A stretch of 64,000 nucleotides of DNA from Pomphorhynchus laevis (GCA_012934845.2 WNNJ02000234.1:1-64000), one strand, 5' to 3'; counted from the stretch's first letter, positions 52,790 to 64,000 are shown. Notes: generated from the letters alone by a model not told the origin. Program-made: numbers and translations.

Positions 52790-55700
52790 CCGTTTGCGGA
52801 ATTTTTAGAGTTAACATCTCTAATTATTAGAGCAAATTACAGAGCTGATTACATTTCCGCTCGCTGAAGAACCTATCATTTCAATGAGTAGCAAATTTGA
52901 CAGTTTTAACACAAAAGGACGTTGATGGGAAGACATAAGAAGACAGTTACGACCGACACCAACTGTGCTCAACTACAAGTACACACGATTGCAGCGCCTG
53001 GACTACAATCGCATGCGACAACAGTAAGTCTAAAGAAGACTTCATATGCGGCTTTTGTGTCAACAAACTCATACGCGACCTCTCCCATAAGAACATATCA
53101 ACCTCCAACGTGTCCACTCAAACCACCCCAGTCGTTTCTGATATCCTTTGTCAACCCACTGATACTGTCATCACATGCACTTCTAATCCCATGTCTTAAC
53201 TTCCCTACACCCCCGTATCTTCCCTTCTGTCTCTTTCTCAATAACCTACATCCCTCAATCAAAATAACATCCACCAACCTCCACAATCCTTCCACTCATA
53301 ACCTTTCCTTATCGCTCACCATCCTCTCTCTATTATCCAAATCCTCTTTGTCTTCCGCTGTCAAAACTACTCCCTTGATATCCTCAACTCCCAGCTCTCC
53401 TATCGTGATCCCACCAACTCACGTTACTCGTCATCCTTTACGGAAACGCTTTCCTTCTCGCGATTTTTGCGTCATCGTCACTAATATCACTCCTTCCACC
53501 TCTTTATATAAGCCATTATCTCATATAAGTCATTATCTCATATGATAATTAGACAAACTAATCTGCAACTTTTCCAATAAGCACATATCAACATCCAACA
53601 CGTCAACTCAAACTACCCCCGTCGTTTCTAATGTCCTCTCTCCACACACCGACCCTGCCACCATATACACTTCCCATTCCATGTCAGCTCCACTCCCCGA
53701 CACCCCCACGTCCCGTCCTTCCCGTCTCGTTTCTCAATAACTTGCATCCATCAATCAAAATCACCTCCACCAACCTCCACTATCCTTCCACTCATAACCT
53801 TTCCTCACATCGTTTGATACCCTCTTTATTATCATTATCCTCTATGTCTCCCGTCGTCAAACCAAATCCCTCCAAATCATCAACTGGCAGCTCTTCTATC
53901 GTGATCTCACCTACTCACGTCAGTCGTCCTCCTTTACGGAAGCGCTTTTTTCTCTCGCGTTCGTTGCGTCATTGTCACTAATATCACGCCTTCTAACACC
54001 TTATCTCCACAAGCACGTCTAAACTACGATGTTTCCGCCTTCAGATCCATCCTCTCGTCTATTGTCCCTGCGGATAAACCTTCCTTTTTCAAGGACATTT
54101 CTCCTGTCGCATTTATCCGCCTAACCAAATCTTCTCAATCTAATCCTTCCCAGCCCCTCTCCTAAAAATTGTTTTCAAGCATCGCTCTCACGCGTCTTCT
54201 GTCCTCTCTCAACGATTCAAACTCATGTCATCTTCAACCACTCGAATTTTCCCCGATCGCGCCCCTTCTCAAATCGCTAAACTCTCAACTGCCCGCATCG
54301 AAAAACGCCGTCGCGAGGAAAACGGCGAAACCTCACTCTCAATCCGAAACATAGACGGAAATTTTTAAGTTGTCCACACCCGTCCAAAAATTCGATGGCG
54401 CTCCATCTCTCCTATGTGTCTTCTCAACTAGACTCTTTCCTCACAACACACGGTTTCCGCCTCGGTCTCCTTAACACTAGATCTATTCTCAATATAATCC
54501 GATCTTATCCTCAACCTATTCACCAAGCAATCCATCGATCTCTTCTGCCTCACCGAATCCTAGCACTAAGATTCCGACGACCTTTCCATTCACCGTCTGC
54601 TCTCTATCGGTTGCTCCCTAGTCGAATCCGCCCGCCCCCTCAGCTCATGCCCTTCTAAATTCTCTAATCATGGCGGCATCGTCGCATTCGCGCGTCACCC
54701 CGCGTCTCTTCGCAAAATCAATCCCCCTTTCAGTCCTTGCTCTTTTGAATTGCTCACTTGTCGTTATTCTAACCCGATCACTCTAGATCTCGCCATTGTA
54801 TACCGTCCTGATTCATCAGCTCCTACTGCCTTTTTTTAACCGAACTCGGTGACCTCCTTTCTCATTGTTCTTTGTCCTCAATCCCTTCACTCGTTCTAGG
54901 CGACTTCAATATCCGCCTAGACCGCCCTTCTTCCACAGATTCCATCCGCTTCATCAACATTCTATCCAACTACAATTACAGACTAATCTCGACTGCCCCT
55001 ACACATATACTTGGTGGGGAACTCAACATCATCGCTGTCCCCGATCATTTTGCTGCCTACACCTCACTGTCCATCTCTGATCCTGGTCTATCCGATCACT
55101 TTCTTATCACCCTTGATCTCACTCACAACCACACCCCTCCTCACACACCTACAATCCTACGTCGCCCTTGGAGAAATCTTGACCTCTCCCTTCTCCGCTC
55201 TGCCTTACTCAAATCGTCTCTATCCTATCCCACAATAACATATTCTTTTCATCACGATCTCGGCTTTCTTTTCGACTCTGAACTCACATGCACTCTCGAT
55301 ATTCTCTTACCCTTCAAGTCTCACCCACGCAGTTGCTTGCACCGTGCCCTATGGTTTGACATCCAATGCCTGCTCTCAAAGCCTCGACTCCGTCATAATT
55401 TCGAGTCTATCACCGCTCTCTCAGACGTGATTTCCGCTTGATCACTCTGTTTTTCCGTGATTCCTATCTTGCTCTTCGCCGGTCTCATCTCAACCTACTA
55501 CGTACAAAATGCAACTCTTTCTGGCAGCATAATATCATCACCTTATTCAACTCTAAGACTCTGGCATACTTTTAACTCAATCCTTGCTCGCTTATATTTG
55601 CCTTGCAACATCAATCCCAATGTTTATTCGTCATTTCCCCAGATCAAAGTATCCACGGGCTCTCTCTCACACCCCGGTCTCTATCCTATCCCACTCTTGC

Positions 55701-56285
55701 CCGCATAGCCTCATCTTCCCGGAACGTTTTCATATTCTCCCTGTCTCACCTACCGAAGTCTCATTCGTCCTCATGTCATAGCTCAACAGAACATCACTTG
55801 CCGATCCCCTGTCTACCCACATACTTTAATCTATATGCTCATCGATATCCTGTTTTCTCACAACTTTGTTTAACTCGTCCATCCGCAGTCGTATCTTCCC
55901 TTCACACTGGAAATCCGCAATCGTTCGTCCCCACCTTAAGAAACATTCGCTCGACCCCTCCCTTTCTTTCCAATACGCCTCATCTTGATACAGATCATCT
56001 GAAATACAGATCAACGCTTATATATCACTTAATTCAGATCAACGCTTATACAGATAATCACTTACGCCTCATCTTAATACATATCAACGATTATCTCTCC
56101 TCATCCAATCTGTACCTCCTTTCTAATACGCTTTCCGCTCTAATCACTCCACAGAAATCGCCTGCATCAAACTTTACAACGAGTTACTCATTTCTCGAGA
56201 CAAGGCTCTTTAGTGTTCTCATCATTCTCGATCACTCCTCCGCCTTCGACATTATCGACTACTCCGTCCTCTTTTTTATACGTTG
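52790..56285 (+). mobile_element. L2-type LINE, copy c, with 5' end
   Basis: Plus strand. 5' UTR and ORF1 start at 52925 (MGRHKKTVTTDTNCAQ). ORF1 region to about 54165, with a segment of about 490 bp present twice (53091-53540 and 53585-54000). Endonuclease 54169-55441 (RLGLLNTRSILN; LVLGDFNIRLDRPSSTDS; LSISDPGLSDHFLITLD). RT 55600-56286 is broken (remnants of STEIACIK, YNELLISRDKAL and HSSAFDIIDYSVL). The 3' third is absent. Includes a local duplication around 56000-56090 (CAGATCAACGCTTATA). Dead. Confidence 0.86.
53091..54000 (+). repeat. Diverged duplication of the L2 ORF1 region
   Basis: Segments 53091-53510 and 53585-54000 align end to end at roughly 80 percent by eye (words CATCAATCAAAAT, CACTCATAACCTTTCCT, TACGGAA-CGCTTT). 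The join has repeats of CATTATCTCATAT. Divergence suggests two L2 subfamilies abutting more than a young tandem copy. Confidence 0.75.
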
Positions 56286-56349
56286 AAAACAATATTAATA
56301 AAGATTTCTTTAAATAAATAACAACTGTTATAAAGACAGACAAATTAAG
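56286..56349. other. Junction spacer
   Basis: A/T-rich join between L2 copy c and the next LINE. Confidence 0.4.
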
Positions 56350-58140
56350 AATGGTAATGTTTTGAGTTCTTTCTTCCTTAGATGAACAACAGATTACAAT
56401 TCACGCCTCAGATCTTTCGGGATCTGAGCATTCTAGTCAATCGAACACCCCGCTCCCCGACTGAACCACGCGGAGTCTTTTCCCTCCGAAGAATCCAATC
56501 TAGGCGGACTATGCTCGATAATAGCGAGATGAGGAGCTTAACATACCTTAGTCTTGGCTCTGGGGGACGTTTCTTTGAAAATAAGACTAATCCTGAGATA
56601 GCCCAAGTACCCCAAAGACGCACTTGGGTTTTCCCATTTAATGACATATGCAGTGCCCGTTTCAGGGCCTACTTAGCTTTCTTCAGGATACGTTGTAGTC
56701 TACCCAGGTCAGCTTTTTCCGACCAATTCACCGTAACTTTGAACCCCAGATATTTTACTCGACTCGTGAAGATAGGTAGTGGTTGACGCTGCAAAATGGA
56801 GGATTGTGCAGAGAGCGCTGATGTCCGAGACTACAACTTTGTACCTGCGTTCAGAAAACAGCGATGTGGTTTCATCAGCATATACCACGAAATGTTGTTC
56901 ACGTTTAAATGCTTTGAAGATAACAATGGAGGCAGCAAGATATAAGAAGGAGAGAGGGGCGCCTTGAGGCACGCCTGTAATCAGGTAGAACTAGCGTGCA
57001 TCAAAGTCATCTTCATAGAAGAATCTCTTGGTATACAACAATGTTTTCATCCTGTAAACGATTTTTCCAGGCAACCCAATAGACCTGGGAGAAGAGATAA
57101 CAAAAGGTATGTAAATGCGGTCAAATGCAGCAGAAAAGGCAAGGAAAACATCCACAACTATACGGCTATTATCCCGACAAAACTGCCGCACTTCACCTAT
57201 ATCAGTATGGTTCGAGCGAACTTTTACGTACCCATGAACACATATAGGGATAAAATTTCGCCTACTTAAATGGTCGCGGGTTTTACGTGCAAGCGCCGTT
57301 TCGTAAATGAATATGAGGGAGTTTTGAATAAATATAGGCCGCAGATCTTTAGGAGATGAAATCGATTTCTTTTTAGGTATAAAAACACGACCGCTGATAA
57401 TAAGGCCAGCAACATCTGACGTGGAGGCTTGTAGCATTGTGATTGCGATCTCCGTTCTATGACTCTATGTAAAAAGCTAACAGATCCGAGAGGAGAGTGG
57501 CGAATGGGATTGGAAGTGCCTGGAAGGGGCACCCAGGAGTTTAGGATATCTATGACAGATAAGTCCCTGATCCTGAAGTCACATTAAGGTGTGTTTGGTT
57601 GGGGAAATTGAGTGGCTCTATAATTATGTAGGGATAGTGACTCATTCATAACTTTGTCTAGGCCTATGCTACTGATTCAACCCAATGCTCTATCCTTACA
57701 GCAGACAAACTTCTTAAATATCTTTCAAAATGAAGACTGCTAATTGTTAAGACGAGCAATGCTCGCTTTATTCTTACTCGGCTGGAACCTATATCTAGTG
57801 CTTCAGTATTTATTCGAGAGGACCTGTATGGCGGAACAAATTGATTAGGAATGTGTAACATTCTAGGTAGGATCTTGAGTTTTGTAGGAGTGGGATTGTA
57901 TAATCGAACTTTATAGGTAGTCGAACGCAACGCGGTAGCTTGTGATGAGAAGTAGGAATTGAATTCGGTCAAACTCTCATTACTAATTCGGGGAAAGAAT
58001 TGGATAGCTGCCTGAAAGAACGCCACTATGATAGGATCAAAGTGAAACCCTTTATTTAAGCAACGTATCTTCCTCTTTTCCCGTGATGAATTAGGTCGTG
58101 AAATAGTTGTCTGTCTCATGGGGCATAACCAGAGCTGATG
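56350..58140 (-). mobile_element. LINE (separate lineage), RT part, with inverted 5' junction
   Basis: Minus strand. The linker 58149-57664 (PNSSREKRKIRCLNKGFHFD, YFSSQATALRSTTYKV) precedes RT at 57540-56400: VFIPKKKSISSPKDLRPIFIQ, IYETALARKTRDHLSRRNF, RIVVDVFLAFSAAFDRIYIPF, SIGLPGKIVY, MPQGAPLSFLYLAA and VVYADETTSLFS (YADD slot), then GKTQVRLWGTWAISGLVLFS. The RT text differs from all other families here. Endonuclease missing. A 68-bp piece of its own RT (56811-56880) lies inverted at 58133-58200. Confidence 0.78.
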
Positions 58141-58213
58141 AAACCACATCCTTGTTTTCTGAACGCAGGTACAAAGTTGTGGTCTCGGACATCAGCGCTC
58201 TGGTTATGCCCCA
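58118..58213. repeat. Inverted junction at a LINE 5' end
   Basis: 58133-58200 is the reverse complement of 56811-56880 with about four differences; the switch occurs at shared GCTGATGA. It is followed at 58190-58213 by the complement of 58118-58140 (TGGGGCATAACCAGAGC). Looks like template switching at the 5' end during insertion. Confidence 0.8.
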
Positions 58214-60098
58214 GGAAGGGGTTACATGATGTATTCGCTAGTCATTCAGCCTGGTCCATAGACGTTGAGCAGAAGGCCACGGGTATCGTAAGGCTATTAT
58301 TTCCCATGATTAAACGCAGATTAGACTTTGTATTCTTTTTCTAGAGCATGTACGTTGTCCGCCTACAGAATGGACGGAATGTTATTTATTTTTACGGATG
58401 CCTGGATTGTCTTGAATGTTATCGTTCCAAAATCAGAAAAACTTCTCTTGAAAAACTTCACGTAGGCAACTGCTAGGTCTGAGTTACAAAAGGATATTCT
58501 AATCTCAGCCTTAAAATGTTTTATAGAGGTGAATAATATCCATTTTTGTACATTTCTGTGAATCCTTTCAGAAACTTATTGAATAAGTTCTGTTTTTCAA
58601 AGGGTTGGAGGAGTTTCACGAATACAAGATTTGCCAATTATGCCACAGGAGGTAGTTCCCTTTCCGTGCTCGAGATCAAATTTAAGGAACAAACTGCACT
58701 TACCTCATTTTCTGCATTTGCTGGAAAATTTATTTTCATAGAATGCTTTGATCGCTCCGTCGTATACTTTCCATTTTTTGTTTTCATACGTTAAAAACGT
58801 CTAATGAATGTATAATTTCAAGTAACTATTATACAAAAAATGTGGAAAATTGTACGTTTGTTAAGCAGGAATTATATGGCATCGTCAATAATAAATATTA
58901 CGTAAGATGTGATGGTATTTTATTCCGCAATGTTCGGGTATGCCAAGCATGTAATTTTTAAAGCAATCACGTAGTCACCGTATATTCAAATTTAGTTGCT
59001 TTTCGAGATAAAAAATGTATTCATTGTAGGACACAAGTAGTTTTGAAATTTTTCAAAGTAAAACCTCATATATGATGTAATCCGCAACATATAATTCGAT
59101 TTATGAGCAATCAAAATTAAGTAATTTTTTCTTAGTTATAAAACATCGTCTTATTGTTATTAACTTATTAAATTGGAATTCAAACTATCACCTTGATATC
59201 CAAAACACCGCTGATAATATAAATCTTAGTGGACTATCGGATATGAATAGCATTTGAGAATCCAGGTCTAGACGATTGTCTATCCACAAAACCTTAAAGA
59301 AATTGAGTATAATATTCAAACCAGGTATATTCTTACATACTCAAAAAATTTAAAATATAAAACATATTGCGACTGCTAGAGATGGATGAATCCTGAATCC
59401 AAACTTATCCAACTGTTGTCTAGATAATAACAAAACCTCATGTTATGTTAAAATATATTAATTTAATATAATGTAAAATATTGCAATATAATAAATACTC
59501 ATTTTATTGAGTTCTTTTGTTCTGAAGATGATAGCAGTTAGCTATTGAAAATTCGACTATGAAATAAATATATAAACCCTTCACTCGCTTCATCAATCAA
59601 TAACTAATAAAATTAATGTTATGGAATAAAAATGAACAAAAATAGGATTACATTGCATTACACTGTGGAGCAATGGTTTACTCGTGAAATTGGGTTGTGC
59701 AGTTTGAGTTTAAATAATTTTTAATTTATTGAACGTTAAAATATGCCGAAATTGTGATGCCAGACTGAACAGTTTACCAAAAGTACAAGTTTTTGCCTTA
59801 TTAATTGTCACATTCTTATCTTATAGGAATGAATAAAGCGAGTTTAAAAAACAATTTGATCTGTCATTTGATAATACATTGCTATGAATTAAATACGACT
59901 TGTTCAATGTCCTATTAATTTAATTATTATAGGAACGAAGAAGAAAATATTCGTTCCTGTAATAATATATACAAAATGGAAGAAGATTGTGGATTTAGTA
60001 TTTATTATCCTATTAATTAAAGATTTATCTTAGTTTTACAAGCCTTTGTAAAGTGTTTTCAAGTTTGTACGAAAGTCCAGAGATTATTTTAATTTTAG
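58214..60098. other. Unassigned AT-rich region upstream of the putative exon
   Basis: Plus-strand frames 58138-58344 and 58546-58794 (NKFCFSKGWRSFTNTRFANY) are not recognised; both could be the diverged 5' part of an unknown LINE. From about 58800 to 60090 the sequence is A/T-rich with no motif and may be the promoter or first intron of the gene starting at 60106. Confidence 0.4.
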
Positions 60099-60203
60099 AT
60101 TTGAAATGAGCCAAGCAACAACAACGTTTGCATACGGTACGCAACAGCAAGCCTCTGCACTTATTTCCACTTTAGCAGCTGGACAATCAGTTGCTGGCGC
60201 AAG
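60099..60203 (+). CDS. Putative host first coding exon (partial gene)
   Basis: An acceptor-like TTTTAATTTTAG ends at 60098, followed by ATTTGAA and ATG at 60106. The frame reads MSQATTTFAYGTQQQASALI then STLAAGQSVAGAR and meets AAG-GTTTGT at 60203/60204, a fair 5' splice donor; read through it would stop after 37 codons. Base composition (Gly/Ala/Gln-rich, GC higher than the flanks) stands out from the AT-rich surroundings, as coding exons do. I do not recognise the protein. If right, the satellites that follow lie in its intron and further exons are outside the window. Confidence 0.45.
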
Positions 60204-60302
60204 GTTTGTAATAAAATAATTATTTATCATTTATAAATGGTCAAAGTTTATAATATTAATTGAATAAATATAATATTTGTAATTTGTTGATAATTATCCA
60301 TT
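60204..60302. other. Start of the putative intron
   Basis: AT-rich lead-in from the proposed donor to the satellite. Confidence 0.4.
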
Positions 60303-62735
60303 ATTAATAAAGAATTATTGGTGCTGGATCAAAGAAAAGAGGAAAATTTTATTTGATATTTCGTTTACATCTGTCAGCATCTTCAGAAAATTACAATTTG
60401 ATACAGAATTATTGAAGCTGGATAAAAGAAAGAAAGAAAATTTTATTGATATGTCGCTAACCTCTGTTAGCATCTTCAGAAAATTACAATTTGATAAAGA
60501 CTTATTGGAGCTCGATCAAAGAAACAAGGAAAATTCTATTTGTTATTTCGCTAACCTCTGTTAGCATCCTCAGAAAATTTCAATTTGATAAAGACTTATT
60601 GGAGCTGGATCAAAGAAAGAAGGAAAATTGTATTTAATATTTCGCTAACTTCTGTTAGCATCCTCAGAAAATTACAATTTGATAAAGAATTATTGGAGCT
60701 GGATCAAAGAAAGAAGGAAAATTTTATTTGATATTTCGCTAACTTCTGTTAGCATCCTCAAAAAATTTCAATTTGATAAAGACTTATTGGAGCTGGATCA
60801 AAGAAAGGGAAATTTTATTTGATATTTCGCTAACTTCTGTTAGCATCTTCGGAAAATTACAATTTGATAAAGACTTATTGGAGCTCGATCAAAGAAACAA
60901 GGAAAATTCTATTTGTTATTTCGCTAACCTCTGTTAGCATCCTTAGAAAATTTCAATTTGATAAAGACTTATTGGAGCTGGATCAAAGAAAGAAGGAAAA
61001 TTGTATTTAATATTTCGCTAACTTCTGTTAGCATCCTCAGAAAATTACAATTTGATAAAGACTTATTGGAGCTGGATCAAAGAAAGAAGGAAGATTTTAT
61101 TTGGTATTTCGCTAACTTCTGTTAGCATCCTCAGAAAATTACAATTTGATAAAGACTTATTGGAGCTGGATCAAAGAAAGAAGGAAAATTGTATTTAATA
61201 TTTCGTTAACTTCTGTTAGCATCCTCAGAAAATTACAATTTGATAAAGACTTATTGGAGCTGGATCAAAGAAAGAAGGAAGATTTTATTTGGTATTTCGC
61301 TAACTTCTGTTAGCATCCTCAGAAAATTACAATTTGATAAAGACTTATTGGAGCTGGATCAAAGAAAGGGAAATTTTATTTGATATTTCGCTAACTTCTG
61401 TTAGCATCTTCGGAAAATTACAATTTGATAAAGACTTATTGGAGCTCGATCAAAGAAACAAGGAAAATTCTATTTGTTATTTCGCTAACCTCTGTTAGCA
61501 TCCTCAGAAAATTTCAATTTGATAAAGACTTATTGGAGCTGGATCAAAGAAAGAAGGAAAATTGTATTTAATATTTCGCTAACTTCTGTTAGCATCCTCA
61601 GAAAATTACAATTTGATAAAGACTTATTGGAGCTGGATCAAAGAAAGAAGGAAAATTGTATTTAATATTTCGCTAACTTCTGTTAGCATCCTCAGAAAAT
61701 TACAATTTGATAAAGACTTATTGGAGCTGGATCAAAGAAAGAAGGAAAATTGTATTTAATATTTCGCTAACTTCTGTTAGCATCCTCAGAAAATTACAAT
61801 TTGATAAAGACTTATTGGAGCTGGATCAAAGAAAGAAGGAAGATTTTATTTGGTATTTCGCTAACTTCTGTTAGCATCCTCAGAAAATTACAATTTGATA
61901 AAGACTTATTGGAGCTCGATCAAAGAAACAAGGAAAATTCTATTTGTTATTTCGCTAACCTCTGTTAGCATCCTCAGAAAATTTCAATTTGATAAAGACT
62001 TATTGGAGCTGGATCAAAGAAAGAAGGAAAATTGTATTTAATATTTCGCTAACTTCTGTTAGCATCCTTAGAAAATTTCAATTTGATAAAGACTTATTGG
62101 AGCTGGATCAAAGAAAGAAGGAAAATTGTATTTAATATTTCGCTAACTTCTGTTAGCATCCTCAGAAAATTACAATTTGATAAAGACTTATTGGAGCTGG
62201 ATCAAAGAAAGAAGGAAATTTTATTTGATTTCGCTAACTTCTGTTAGCATAGAAAATTACAATTTGATAAAGACTTATTGCTATCAAAGAAAAAATTTCA
62301 CTCTGTTAGCATCTTCAGAAAATTACAATTTGATAAAGAATTATTGGAGCTGGATCAAAGAAAGAAGGAAAATTTTATTTGGTATTTCGCTAACTTCTGT
62401 TAGCATCCTCAGAAAATTTCAATTTGATAAAGACTTATTGGAGCTGGATCAAAGAAAGAAGGAAAATTTTATTTGATATTTCGCTAACTTCTGTTAGCAT
62501 CTTCAGAAAATTACAATTTGATAAAGACTTATTGGAGCTGGATCAAAGAAAGAAGGAAAATTGTATTTAATATTTCGCTAACTTCTGTTAGCATCCTCAG
62601 AAAATTACAATTTGATAAAGACTTATTGGAGCTGGATCAAAGAAAGAAGGAAAATTTTATTTGATATTTCGCTAACCTCTGTTAGCATCTTCAGAAAATT
62701 ACAATTTGATAAATAATTATTGGAGCTAGATCAAG
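60303..62735 (+). repeat. 94-bp satellite, about 25 units, with higher-order pattern
   Basis: Unit of 94 bp (for example 61141 to 61235) containing TTATTGGAGCTGGATCAAAG and the hairpin GCTAAC-TTCT-GTTAGC. A 91-bp variant (AAAGAAAGGGAAA) at 60800 and 61361 lies 561 bp apart, equal to five 94-bp units plus one 91-bp unit, followed each time by the same AAACAAGG variant: a six-unit higher-order repeat in at least two copies. Units decay near 62230-62310. Confidence 0.95.
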
Positions 62736-63715
62736 CGAAATATCAAAAATAATTTCTTCTTTCCTTTGATTCAGCTCCAATTATTATTTATCAATAATGG
62801 ATCAGTATCAACTATTTAAAATCATTCGACAGAGCTATGAGGCACTGGTCGGCAGCTATCGAGAAGCTTTGAAAAAATGCTAACAGAAGTTAGCGAAATA
62901 TCAAAAATAATGTCTTCTTTCCTTGGATCCAGCTCCAATAATTATTTATCAATAATGGATCATTATCAACTATTTAAAATCATTCGACAGAGCTATGGAG
63001 CCACTGGTCGGCAGCTATCTAGAAGCTTTGAAAAATGCTAACATTTTTAGCGAAATATCAAAAATAATGTCTTCTTTCCTTGGATCCAGCTCCAATAATT
63101 ATTTATCAATGGTCGGCAGCTATCTAGAAGCTTTGAAAAATGCTAACATTTTTAGCGAAATATCAAAAATAATGTCTTCTTTCCTTGGATCCAGCTCCAA
63201 TAATTATTTATCAATAATGGATCATTATCAACTATTTAAAATCATTCGACAGAGCTATGGAGCCACTGGTCGACAGCTATCTAGAAGCTTTGAAAAAATG
63301 CTAACAGAAGTTAGCGAAATATCAAAAATAATGTCTTCTTTCCTTGGATCCAGCTCCAATAATTATTTATCAATAATGGATCATTATCAACTATTTAAAA
63401 TCATTCGACAGAGCTATGGAGCCACTGGTCGACAGCTATCTAGAAGCTTTGAAAAAATGCTAACAGAAGTTAGCGAAATATCAAAAATAATGTCTTCTTT
63501 CCTTGGATCCAGCTCCAATAATTATTTATCAATAATGGATCATTATCAACTATTTAAAATCATTCGACAGAGCTATGGAGCCACTGGTCGACAGCTATCT
63601 AGAAGCTTTGAAAAAATGCTAACATTTTTAGCGAAATATCAAAAATAATGTATTCTTTCCTTTGATCCAGCTCCAATAATAATTTATCAATAATGGATTA
63701 TTACCAACTATTTAA
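62736..63715 (-). repeat. 159-bp satellite related to the 94-bp unit, opposite orientation
   Basis: ATGGATCATTATC marks units at 62797 (variant), 62955, 63217, 63376, 63535 and 63693; steps are 158, 262 (a 159 plus a deleted 103-bp unit), 159, 159 and 158. About 75 bp of each unit, from GCTAACAGAAGTTAGC to CCAGCTCCAATAA, is the reverse complement of the 94-bp unit; the rest (TCGACAGAGCTATGGAGCC) is new. The turn-around is at about 62735. Confidence 0.93.
62995..63648 (+). other. 217-codon repeat-encoded open frame
   Basis: 159 is divisible by three, so the satellite keeps one frame open over several units: MDHYQLFKIIRQSYGATGRQ, LSRSFEKMLTEVSEISKIMS, SFLGSSSNNYLSI repeat. The 103-bp short unit also keeps a frame. 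No homology known to me and no signal or domain. An open frame by chance of period is the simplest reading, but it is a 53-residue repeat peptide. Confidence 0.35.
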
Positions 63716-64000
63716 AAAATGTAACATGTTTTAAACTGGTGTAATATATGTGGAATTTTTAATACTCTAGAATAATTTATTCAATTAAAATCATTATATC
63801 ATTATAACTAATCTTTCAAATTGCCGTGGAAATTAAAACTAATATTTTTTTAATCAATCGTAAATATTATGTTGGGATATGTTCTACAATATGTAATTAA
63901 GATACGAACGAATATGATCATCTAAAATGCAATTCTTACATTTTACTCCACTGGAAAACTTTAAATTTTAGTACATCGGCTTATCAGCCCACTGCCCCAC
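63716..64000. other. AT-rich end of window
   Basis: No feature recognised; possibly continued intron. Confidence 0.5.

Noticed and set aside
60303-62735. CRISPR-like or tRNA array
   Set aside because: 94-bp head-to-tail satellite with no unique spacers; the short palindrome in each unit is not a cloverleaf.

Overview
The window looks like nuclear DNA of an AT-rich invertebrate animal. Only one host gene is certain: a complete minus-strand gene for the mitochondrial ATP synthase OSCP subunit (3503-4129). A possible host first exon lies at 60106-60203. Both have a pyrimidine/A-rich 3' splice acceptor right at, or a few bases before, the ATG. The phylum cannot be fixed from sequence alone. Nearly everything else is retroelement debris, which argues for a repeat-rich intergenic region and against bacteria or a virus.

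Layout. 1-2900: AT-rich DNA with a composite repeat (inverted and direct arms, hammerhead-like motifs). 2900-5030: a possible SINE, the OSCP gene and its flanks. 5030-11440: two minus-strand LINEs, one with a restriction-like endonuclease (RLE) and one of L2 type. 11440-16330: SINE-like sequence, a Penelope-like fossil, and CR1-, RTE- and L2-like fragments. 16330-17760: alternating inverted copies of a small repeat with hammerhead-like cores. 17760-24850: a three-deep nest, in which a Ty3-type fossil is split by a minus-strand CR1-like LINE, itself split by a plus-strand CR1-like LINE. 24850-36465: a run of CR1-like and L2 pieces. 36465-40290: a different APE-type LINE with ORF1 and ORF2. 40290-43090: the best-preserved element, an RLE-type LINE with an uninterrupted 782-codon frame. 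43099-43949: a 397-bp tandem repeat with hammerhead-like cores. 43950-47290: two CR1-like halves meeting tail to tail. 47320-56285: two further L2 copies, one preceded by about 31 copies of a 16-bp tandem repeat. 56350-58210: another LINE with an odd inverted 5' junction. 58210-64000: the putative exon followed by two related satellites in opposite orientation (94-bp and 159-bp units).

At least eight LINE lineages share 64 kb. Near-identical copies (21660-23985 and 32104-33915) show that some moved recently. Signals worth a second look are the hammerhead-like cores with changing but complementary stems in several unrelated repeats, snap-back inversions at the 5' ends of truncated LINEs, tandem monomers upstream of LINE ORF1s, two LINE copies sharing the same broken codons, and the inverted satellite pair whose 159-bp unit keeps a frame open. 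No CRISPR array, rRNA or credible tRNA gene was seen.
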